Positions 1 through 5,925 of a stretch of DNA of 11,623 bases are shown here, in pieces. The stretch comes from JANXXV01 sp040002435 (GTDB lineage: Bacteria > Acidobacteriota > Terriglobia > Bryobacterales > Bryobacteraceae), in NCBI GenBank assembly GCA_040002435.1, contig JBDUEM010000249.1:1-11623 (forward strand), given 5' to 3'. Below the pieces are notes generated by a model. The model was given only the letters and a program-made list of their open reading frames with translations. It searched no databases and was not told the DNA's origin. The position numbers were made by a program, and so were the translations under genes. Positions within the stretch are counted from its first letter, which is position 1, and each line of letters begins with the position of its first letter.

Positions 1-1019
1 ATTGCCGCGCCACCGGCATCAACCTTCGTGGCCACGTGAAAGTACACAAGAGTCCCGACATCGCCAAGCGCCAGATCGCGCTCGGCTCCATCGGTGTCAC
101 CTGCGCCACGATTGCAGAATGCGAATTGATGGCGCAGTCCGGCATTAAGGGCGTTCTGTTGACCCGCCAGCCGGCCAGCAAGAATAATATCGTGCGCACC
201 ATCGCCCTTGCCAAGAAGGAACCCACCTTCGCCACCGTAGTGGACGACCCGCTAATGGCCGAGTGGCTTCAGGATGCGGCAGCAGACCGCGGCGTGAAAC
301 TGCGCACGGCGGTGGACGTCTACGCCGGCCTGACGCGCCACGGCAGCGCCGCGGGGGAAGAGGCCTTAGCCATCGGCAAGAAGGTGGATTCGGCGAAGAA
401 TCTCCAACTCATCGGCTTTATGGGCTACTCCGGAACCGCCTCGCACACCCATGGCTGGGAGGAGCGCAAGAAGAAGTCGTATGAGGACACGTCCGGTTTG
501 CTCGAAACGGTAGCGCTAGCAAAGAAGGCGGGATTGCCGGTCGAGATCGTCACCGGCGGCAGCACCGGCACCTACAACATCGACTCCGAGAAGAAAGGAC
601 TGACCGAGTTACAAGCAGGTTCGTTTGTCTTCATGGACACGCTCTATCGCCACATCGGCGGCAAGGGTGACGCTTCGGTATATTCCGATTTCGGGCCCGC
701 GCTCACGGTGCTGACCACGGTGATCAGCAAGCGCCATCCGAACCAATGTACCATCGATGCCGGCAATAAAGCCCTGTTGAAGCCGACCGACGAGGTGAAG
801 GGCCGTCCTGAGATCAAGGTGGAGAACCAGGGTGCAGAGTACGGAATTCTAACCTGGCAGGCTGGTGTTCGCGACTACAAACTCGGCGATCGTGTGGACC
901 TCTATCCCACAAATCTCGACATGAGCACCAACGTCTATGACCGCTACTACGTTGTGCGTGGCGAGCAGGTAGTGGATGTCTGGCCCATCATGGGCCGGAG
1001 CGGCGCCGCCCAGCGCTAA
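1..1019 (+). CDS. D-threonine aldolase / D-serine dehydratase-like PLP enzyme (5' partial)
   Basis: This is the 3' part of a fold-type III PLP enzyme (alanine-racemase N-terminal barrel plus D-serine dehydratase-like C-terminal domain), a family acting on D-threonine, D-3-hydroxyaspartate or D-serine. The frame is already open at base 3 and encodes LRGHVKVHKSPDIAKRQ. That matches the family motif RPHxKTHK, whose first lysine normally carries PLP, so the GTG at 36 is internal and the true start lies before the window. Later barrel features follow: GVLLTRQP, VVDDP, IGFMGYSGTASH and the phosphate-binding-like VTGGSTGTYN. The C-terminal metal site is unusual. The usual EHG reads EYG (Tyr codon 840-842). 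The usual PxHxC/D reads P-T-N-L-D (906-920), so the metal-binding His is Asn while the Asp of D-threonine aldolases is kept. The family call is firm, but substrate and metal dependence are not. The gene converges on the histidine kinase gene with a 15-base gap and no visible terminator. Confidence 0.85.
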   Translation, partial: CRATGINLRGHVKVHKSPDIAKRQIALGSIGVTCATIAECELMAQSGIKGVLLTRQPASKNNIVRTIALAKKEPTFATVVDDPLMAEWLQDAAADRGVKLRTAVDVYAGLTRHGSAAGEEALAIGKKVDSAKNLQLIGFMGYSGTASHTHGWEERKKKSYEDTSGLLETVALAKKAGLPVEIVTGGSTGTYNIDSEKKGLTELQAGSFVFMDTLYRHIGGKGDASVYSDFGPALTVLTTVISKRHPNQCTIDAGNKALLKPTDEVKGRPEIKVENQGAEYGILTWQAGVRDYKLGDRVDLYPTNLDMSTNVYDRYYVVRGEQVVDVWPIMGRSGAAQR

Positions 1020-1034
1020 GTTCAGAGAACGCCT

Positions 1035-3356
1035 CTACGACTTGACACCTCGGACGCCGCCACTCTCGATTACCAGTGCAAGCTTCTGGTCGAGTTCGGT
1101 GGCGTCCAGCGGTTTTGTCAGATAATCGTCCATACCGGCTTCGATGCACCGCTCTCTGTCGCCTTTCATGGCATGAGCCGTCAGCGCGATAATCCACACT
1201 CTGCCGCCTGATTTCTTCTCCCTGCTGCGGATCATCAGGGTCGCCTCCAGTCCGTCCATCTGCGGCATTTGCACGTCCATCAGAATGACGTCGAAGTCCT
1301 CGCGGGCGCTCTCCTGAATGGCTTCCATCCCGCTCGAAACGACCCGGACCCGGTGCCCCGCTTTTTCCAGCAGGGAAACGGCCACTTTTTGGTTCACGCG
1401 GTTGTCCTCGGCCAGTAGGATCGAGAGAGAATTTGCCGGTGCTGCTCGCGACGCCGGAGCGAGCGCGTTATTCATTACCGGGAGTCCGCGAATCACTTGC
1501 AGCATCGACGTCCGCAAGCTGTTCCTGCCCAGCGGCTTCAAGAGATAAGGATGCTTCCCGCCGCTCTCAAAGCGAACCGTCAAATCCACCACGCCGGACC
1601 TCAAAATCAGAATGGATGCCTTGGCCCCGCTGGCTACAAGCTCCAGTTCATCCAGCCCGGACATTCTTTCATCCACAAGATAGATGTCGAACGGCTCCCG
1701 GCGTGCCTTTGCGCTTGCCGCATCGGCTATCGCCGAGGGTCCATCGCTTGCCGTCCAAGGAACCATCCCAAGATTCTCCAGATAGCCACTCAAGATCCGC
1801 CGGGTCTCCACATTGTGATCGACAACCAGGACGCGGACACCCGCCAGCTCCATCCTTGCCGAAATATCCCGCGACGGAATGGGACGATCGCCCGGAGGAA
1901 TGGCCGCGAAAGGTAACGCGAACCAGAAAGTGCTGCCGACACCAGGTTCGCTTTCCATGCCGATCTCCCCTCCCATGAGGTTCACAAGCTGGCAGCAGAT
2001 GGCCAGCCCTAAACCGCTCCCACCGTACCGGCGGGTGGTCGACCCGTCCGTCTGTGTGAAGGATTCGAAGACCATCCGGTGCTTATCCGCCGGAATTCCG
2101 ATGCCCGTGTCACGCACCTGGAACAGCAGCGTCAGGCCGGCATCATGCGACGTGGCCGAGACTGAGCAGTGCACCTCTCCTTCGTCGGTAAACTTGAAGG
2201 CATTGCTCAACAGGTTCGCCAGAATCTGCTGCAGACGCATTGGATCTCCCACCAGCTCATCGGGAACGCCGTGCTTCATCTCGAAGAGCAATTCGATCCC
2301 CTTCTGGCGGCAGCGAATGTTGAATGGCTTCAGCACATTTAAGATGGTCTCTTCCAACCGGAAGGTGGTCTTCTCAATGGAGAGTTTTCCCGCTTCAATC
2401 TTGGAAAAGTCCAGAATGTCATTCAGCAGCGCCAGCAAGGTTTCTCCGGATTGATAGGCGATTTCCAGGTATTCGCGCTGATCGGGATTGAGGTCGCCGC
2501 TGAGCGCCAGTTGCGTCATACCGAGAACGCCGTTCATCGGGGTCCGAATCTCATGACTCATATTCGCCAGAAATTCGCTCTTTAATCGCGCCACTTCTTC
2601 GGCTCGATTCTTGGCAGCTCGCAGTTCGGAGGTCCTCACCGCCACTTCCGATTCCAGGTTCTCCTGATGCCGGCGAAGATCAGCGTCGTCGTTCTGGATA
2701 CGGTCCAGCATGTCGTTGAAGCAATCCACCAGCCGTCCGACCTCGTCTTCCGTTTCATGCTGCACCCTTAAATCGAAACGCCCTTGTTCGGAGACGCTCC
2801 TGGCTACCGCCGCCAGCTGCTTTAAGGGCTCGGTCACATACCCCTTCAGCCGCAGGACAGCCACCACAGACAGGGAGCCGGCCGTCAGCAGTACAAGCAC
2901 GGCGATTTCGAAAAAGCGGGCGACTTTCTGGCGCACTTCCGCTGTGCTGGCCTTGATTCCAATTCTCCCCAGCACGCGGCTTCCCTGCTGTATCTGCCGA
3001 TACACGACCACACTTCCGCCTCCCGTATCACTCTCATCCCATCGGGGCGAGCCATACGTGGAAAGAATCGCCCCATCTACCGTGAACAGGACGGCTTGCT
3101 GTATACGGGTATCTTCGCGGAACGCATTGAGTATCTCTCCCGCCGTTTGCGGGTCGTGAAAGGTCAGGGCTGCCGTACTGCTGTCGGCGACTACCTGCGC
3201 CACCATTGAGACGTCACTAATCAGAGCTGCGCGGCTTGTCTGAAGTTCGTATGCGGTGAATCCTGCCGCCGTCAGCACAACGGTGAGCCCGGTGGCGAGG
3301 ACGATCAGGAGTGATAACTTCCCCTCGAAGGAGATCCGCCGCAGCTGCCCGATCAT
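1035..3356 (-). CDS. CHASE8-HAMP hybrid sensor histidine kinase with two receiver domains
   Basis: A 773-residue inner-membrane hybrid kinase. Membrane segments lie at about 14-36 and 150-170 and enclose a periplasmic CHASE8-type sensor (about 40-145, with the typical ADSSTAALTFHD stretch). A HAMP linker (about 171-222) and a short coiled coil (225-258) follow. The HisKA domain has SHEIRTP with phospho-accepting His268. The HATPase domain shows an N box (NLLSNAFKF, Asn385), G1 (DTGIGI, 416), F box (FESFTQTD) and G2 (GGSGLGL, 445-451). REC1 (about 507-620) keeps Asp562 and Lys607 but has DH (513-514) for the acidic pair and Arg586 where Thr/Ser is expected, so it is partly degenerate. REC2 (about 643-765) is complete: Glu650/Asp651, Asp694, Thr726, Lys748. 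No HPt domain is present, so a separate HPt partner is expected. The start ATG overlaps the stop of the yfiR-like gene (ATGA), implying translational coupling. CHASE8 is the sensor of YfiN-type cyclases, which fits the YfiR neighbour. Confidence 0.93.
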   Translation of the reverse strand: MIGQLRRISFEGKLSLLIVLATGLTVVLTAAGFTAYELQTSRAALISDVSMVAQVVADSSTAALTFHDPQTAGEILNAFREDTRIQQAVLFTVDGAILSTYGSPRWDESDTGGGSVVVYRQIQQGSRVLGRIGIKASTAEVRQKVARFFEIAVLVLLTAGSLSVVAVLRLKGYVTEPLKQLAAVARSVSEQGRFDLRVQHETEDEVGRLVDCFNDMLDRIQNDDADLRRHQENLESEVAVRTSELRAAKNRAEEVARLKSEFLANMSHEIRTPMNGVLGMTQLALSGDLNPDQREYLEIAYQSGETLLALLNDILDFSKIEAGKLSIEKTTFRLEETILNVLKPFNIRCRQKGIELLFEMKHGVPDELVGDPMRLQQILANLLSNAFKFTDEGEVHCSVSATSHDAGLTLLFQVRDTGIGIPADKHRMVFESFTQTDGSTTRRYGGSGLGLAICCQLVNLMGGEIGMESEPGVGSTFWFALPFAAIPPGDRPIPSRDISARMELAGVRVLVVDHNVETRRILSGYLENLGMVPWTASDGPSAIADAASAKARREPFDIYLVDERMSGLDELELVASGAKASILILRSGVVDLTVRFESGGKHPYLLKPLGRNSLRTSMLQVIRGLPVMNNALAPASRAAPANSLSILLAEDNRVNQKVAVSLLEKAGHRVRVVSSGMEAIQESAREDFDVILMDVQMPQMDGLEATLMIRSREKKSGGRVWIIALTAHAMKGDRERCIEAGMDDYLTKPLDATELDQKLALVIESGGVRGVKS

Positions 3357-3970
3357 GGCGAATCCCTCAACGCCACTTCCGACAATTGCAGCAGTTTCGC
3401 ACTGAACTGGATTTGCGCTTTGCGCGCCCTATCCAAATCCAGTTGGAATCGCGGCCGCCCAGACGCGACACTCACATTTACCATCGCCCCCTGCGGCTGC
3501 CCGGTGTCTTCGCCTCGAATTGTCAGGATCGGGAGTCTCGCCACTACATCGAGCCATTCCTTCTCCATTACGCTGCCCAGCAGGAGAATGTGGCAGATCA
3601 GCGCTTCGGGCGCTGCTTCAATCGGCGTGACCTTGATGGAGTGGCCGTTCACCATTTCCCCATGCACTGCCTGCCGCAGCAAGGGAACCCACTGCTCCTT
3701 GCCGAGGACGCAGAACTCGAGGGGCCGGGTGCCCGCGGGCATAGCCGAATGGGGCCAGCTAATGAATTGGAGCAGCTGAACCATGGCCGCTATCTTGTTA
3801 ACGTCCAGCTTTGGAGGATTTGCCAGAGTGGTCAGCGGTCTGGCAGAAAGCGCCACGATCAATAGAATATGCCTTGTTATTAATGAGTTGCGCCGGATAC
3901 ACCTCCCGAAAGGCGGCCTCGCCCGGCTCCCTGGTGATCCCACCGGCAAGCCAGGCAGTCTTGCGGTCAT
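3353..3970 (-). CDS. YfiR-like secreted regulator (DUF4154)
   Basis: A small exported protein of the YfiR/DUF4154 family. In Pseudomonas, YfiR is a periplasmic repressor of the CHASE8 diguanylate cyclase YfiN. Family features are visible: VNKIAAMVQLLQFISWP (the usual K-hydrophobic-F-x-WP start), then PLEFCVLGKE, a central HILLLGS strand, PILTIRGED, GAMVNVSV and the closing FQLDLDRARKAQIQFSAKLL. It overlaps the downstream kinase gene by four bases (ATGA), so the two are almost certainly one transcript. The start is uncertain. The frame is open further upstream, but a longer version would overlap purU. The ATG at 3970 gives 205 residues with a long N-terminal tail and poor SD. A TTG at 3862 follows AAGG but truncates the signal peptide. 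The best signal peptide (RRNSLITRHILLIVALSA, cleavage near TTLA) would begin at an ATC codon (3898-3896) three bases after a strong GGGAGG. The family call is fairly confident and the start is not. Confidence 0.8.
   Translation of the reverse strand: MTARLPGLPVGSPGSRARPPFGRCIRRNSLITRHILLIVALSARPLTTLANPPKLDVNKIAAMVQLLQFISWPHSAMPAGTRPLEFCVLGKEQWVPLLRQAVHGEMVNGHSIKVTPIEAAPEALICHILLLGSVMEKEWLDVVARLPILTIRGEDTGQPQGAMVNVSVASGRPRFQLDLDRARKAQIQFSAKLLQLSEVALRDSP
3902..3956 (-). promoter_or_regulatory. Candidate structured leader / SD-sequestering element before the yfiR-like gene
   Basis: On the minus strand this GC-rich stretch can fold into an 8-bp helix (GCCTGGCT at 3956-3949 with AGCCGGGC at 3928-3921, one G-T pair). 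Inside it sits a 4-bp hairpin (GGTG, loop GGAT, CACC, 3944-3933). A second small hairpin (CCTT, TCGG, GAGG; 3913-3902) includes the GGGAGG Shine-Dalgarno-like sequence. If translation starts after it, this is leader RNA. If it starts at the ATG at 3970, the stretch is coding. I do not recognise a known riboswitch class. The pairing is seen directly; the role is inference. Confidence 0.25.
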
Positions 3971-3998
3971 GGTCAGCTTATCGACCGGTGTGGGACGA

Positions 3999-4004
3999 TT
4001 TATA
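3999..4004 (-). promoter_or_regulatory. Possible -10 box for the yfiR-like/kinase operon
   Basis: The minus strand reads TATAAA, about 30 bases before the ATG at 3970 and about 100 bases before the signal-peptide-encoding part of the frame. It stands out in a GC-rich region, but no good -35 hexamer lies 16-18 bases upstream. It is a weak candidate based on position and composition only. Confidence 0.2.
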
Positions 4005-4043
4005 GCGACCGTTCCGTCCCAGCTTTTCGGCGCGTAATGGCAC

Positions 4044-4060
4044 ATTTGCGCGTCGCAAAT
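4044..4060. promoter_or_regulatory. Perfect 7+7 inverted repeat, candidate operator between divergent genes
   Basis: ATTTGCG-CGT-CGCAAAT is a perfect 7-bp dyad with a 3-bp centre. It lies between the yfiR-like gene and purU, ending 10 bases before the TATATA box of purU. A dyad of this size and place suits a dimeric repressor or activator that would act mainly on purU. It has no U-tract on either side, so it is not terminator-like. The repeat is certain; the operator role is inferred. Confidence 0.4.
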
Positions 4061-4070
4061 TTTGGCAGGA

Positions 4071-4076
4071 TATATA
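4071..4076 (+). promoter_or_regulatory. Candidate -10 box of purU
   Basis: TATATA lies 8 bases before the purU ATG at 4085. TTGCGC at 4046-4051, inside the dyad, is the only -35-like sequence, and its spacing of 19 is long. If this is the -10, transcription would begin about at the start codon, giving a leaderless or nearly leaderless mRNA. That agrees with the absence of a convincing SD (only GTGGA just before ATG). Weak evidence. Confidence 0.3.
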
Positions 4077-4084
4077 GTGGACTG

Positions 4085-4933
4085 ATGCCGGATTCGGCCA
4101 TCTTGTTGATTCACTGCCCGGATCGAAAGGGAATTGTCGCGGCCATCTCCAGCTTTCTATATTCCCTGGATGCGAATATTCTGCACGCGGATCAGCATCA
4201 GGACCGGGATCTCGGCCTGTTCTTCATGCGCATCGAGTGGGACTTGGCGGATTTCGCGCGGGACGATGCCGCCTTTCGTGCTGCCTTCGCTCCACTGGCA
4301 AGTGAGTTTGGGATGCAATGGGAATTGGCCTATTCCGCCGCGCGGCCCGCGGTGGCGATCTTTGTCTCGCGCTATCAGCACTGTTTGCTGGATCTTCTCT
4401 ACCGCCACCAGGTCGGTGAGCTGCGTTGCCATATTCCTCTAATTCTTAGCAATCACGGGGATGCCGGGGAGTTGGCACGCTTTTATGGCATTCCATTTCA
4501 TCACCTTGCGGTTGAGAATAAGGCCGAGGCCGAGCGGGCGCAATTGGCCCTGCTGGTGGAACATCGTGTTTCGCTGGTAGTCCTGGCGCGCTATATGCAG
4601 GTGCTTTCCCCTGACTTCGTTGCCCGCTATCCGCAGAGGATCATCAATGTACACCATTCCTTCCTGCCGGCCTTCAGCGGCGCGCGTCCATATCATGCGG
4701 CCTATCAACGCGGCGTGAAGGTGATCGGCGCAACCAGCCATTACGTTACTGAGGAACTGGATGAGGGGCCCATCATCGAACAGGATGTGCTGCGGGTATC
4801 CCATCGCGATCAGGTGGACGATCTTGTAGAGAAAGGCCGCGACCTGGAACGTGTGGTGCTTTCGCGCGCCGTGCGCTGGCATCTGGACCACCGCATTCTG
4901 CACTATGCGGGCAAGACGGTGATTTTCGACTAA
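4085..4933 (+). CDS. purU: Formyltetrahydrofolate deformylase
   Basis: PurU hydrolyses 10-formyltetrahydrofolate to formate and tetrahydrofolate in the cytoplasm, balancing one-carbon pools and supplying formate to PurT-type purine synthesis. The protein has 282 residues, the usual length. An N-terminal ACT domain (about 3-80, beginning LLIHCPDRKGIVAAIS) is the regulatory module, and a PurN-like formyltransferase domain runs from about 88 to 275. Catalytic residues are present: Asn188 and His190 in INVHHSFLPAFSGARPYH, and Asp226 in TSHYVTEELDEGPIIEQD, as in E. coli PurU. The start at 4085 was chosen because the ACT domain begins at once. The in-frame ATG at 4037 would add 16 residues of no family character and run through the dyad and TATATA box. 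The upstream region is shared with the divergent yfiR-like gene. A TIM-barrel gene follows 41 bases downstream on the same strand. Confidence 0.96.
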   Translation: MPDSAILLIHCPDRKGIVAAISSFLYSLDANILHADQHQDRDLGLFFMRIEWDLADFARDDAAFRAAFAPLASEFGMQWELAYSAARPAVAIFVSRYQHCLLDLLYRHQVGELRCHIPLILSNHGDAGELARFYGIPFHHLAVENKAEAERAQLALLVEHRVSLVVLARYMQVLSPDFVARYPQRIINVHHSFLPAFSGARPYHAAYQRGVKVIGATSHYVTEELDEGPIIEQDVLRVSHRDQVDDLVEKGRDLERVVLSRAVRWHLDHRILHYAGKTVIFD

Positions 4934-4974
4934 ACATGTTGCGGGTTTGCATTCCGGCGCAGTATTGTCGATTG

Positions 4975-5925
4975 ATGACCCTTTCGCGCCGAACTATCCT
5001 TACCGCCCTGTCTGCCGCGGCCGCCGCTCCCGCACAAAGCAACCCTCCGAAGAACTGGAAACCCAAACTCGGCGCGCTGTGCCTGTACTCGGAATCCAAT
5101 CTCGACTTCCTGAAGGCCGAGGGGTTTACCAGTGTTCAACTGCGCATTGATCCAACCAAGGTGGATGACAATGCCATCGCGGGGATCAAGAGTAAGATCC
5201 AGCAAAGCGGACTGTATGTCTCCTCTCTGGCCGTGGACGGCAATCATATCGATCCCGATCCCGCGGCCCGCGAGCGGCAGAATCAATTCACCATGAAGTG
5301 CATTGAGCTATGCGGCAAGTTGGGAATCCCCAATATTGGCGGGCAGTCGGGCACCATCAAGGGCCGGCCTCTGCAGGAACAGGTGGACGAGATTAGACGG
5401 GTGTACAACGAGAAGTATTTCCCATTGTGCGCGAAAAACAACGTCCGCATTTTGTGGGAGCCCTACGCCGGTGGGCCGAACATCGCGACCAGCCCGGTGG
5501 GTTGGGAGGCGCTCTTCAAGGCATTCCCGGCCAGCGCGCCAGTGGGCTTGCAGTTTGATCCCTCGCACTTGGTATGGCAGTTTATGGATCCTGTCCAGGC
5601 CGCGCGTGACTTCGCCGACAGGATTTACGACGTGCATTTGAAGGACACCGAAATTCTGTGGCACATCCTCAAACGCGGCGGGATTCAGCCCGTCAACAAC
5701 GCGCGATGGTGGCGCTTCCGCGTCCCTGGTGCCGGGTCCGTGGACTGGAAAGGCTTTTTCGCCGTGCTTGCCGAAGCGGGCTACACGGGGGCGATGAACA
5801 TCGAGAACGAGGATGCCTTCTACTACCCGCCGTATGCGAACGGCAATTTTACCGAGCAGTTCAAACGAGGGTTCCGCGTGGCGCACGAGTATCTGAAGAC
5901 GCTCATCCCGCCGGTCTCCGTCTAG
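4975..5925 (+). CDS. Tat-exported sugar phosphate isomerase/epimerase-like TIM-barrel protein
   Basis: A 316-residue member of the xylose isomerase-like TIM-barrel superfamily (AP_endonuc_2), which includes sugar and inositol isomerases, epimerases and dehydratases. The mature part begins near residue 28. The four expected metal ligands are visible: Glu162 (ILWEPYAG), Asp195 with His198 (LQFDPSH), His221 (YDVHLKD) and Glu277 (MNIENED). This suggests an active divalent-metal enzyme, though the substrate cannot be told. The N-terminus carries a twin-arginine motif (SRRTIL) followed by an Ala-rich hydrophobic stretch ending APAQS, so it is probably folded in the cytoplasm and exported by Tat. 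The start at 4975 puts the RR motif five residues in. An ATG at 4936, three bases after the purU stop, would add 13 residues, and neither start has a strong SD. Probably co-transcribed with purU, but no metabolic link is evident. The last bases overlap the convergent permease gene. Confidence 0.87.
   Translation: MTLSRRTILTALSAAAAAPAQSNPPKNWKPKLGALCLYSESNLDFLKAEGFTSVQLRIDPTKVDDNAIAGIKSKIQQSGLYVSSLAVDGNHIDPDPAARERQNQFTMKCIELCGKLGIPNIGGQSGTIKGRPLQEQVDEIRRVYNEKYFPLCAKNNVRILWEPYAGGPNIATSPVGWEALFKAFPASAPVGLQFDPSHLVWQFMDPVQAARDFADRIYDVHLKDTEILWHILKRGGIQPVNNARWWRFRVPGAGSVDWKGFFAVLAEAGYTGAMNIENEDAFYYPPYANGNFTEQFKRGFRVAHEYLKTLIPPVSV

Noticed and set aside
36..38. GTG at 36 as start of the PLP enzyme
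   Set aside because: The frame is open before it and the PLP-lysine motif straddles it, so the true start is outside the window.
1318..3159. Several plus-strand open frames opposite the histidine kinase
   Set aside because: Low-complexity Ser/Arg/Pro-rich translations without motifs, mirroring the well-supported kinase gene.
3896..3970. ZTP, c-di-GMP-I or cobalamin riboswitch near purU and the yfiR-like gene
   Set aside because: Only short stretches resemble these consensus sequences. The hairpin that recalls ZTP is on the strand of the yfiR-like gene, not purU, and the required flanking core and pseudoknot sequences are missing.
4037..4084. Upstream ATG start for purU at 4037
   Set aside because: It would add 16 residues not typical of PurU and include the dyad and TATATA box in coding sequence.
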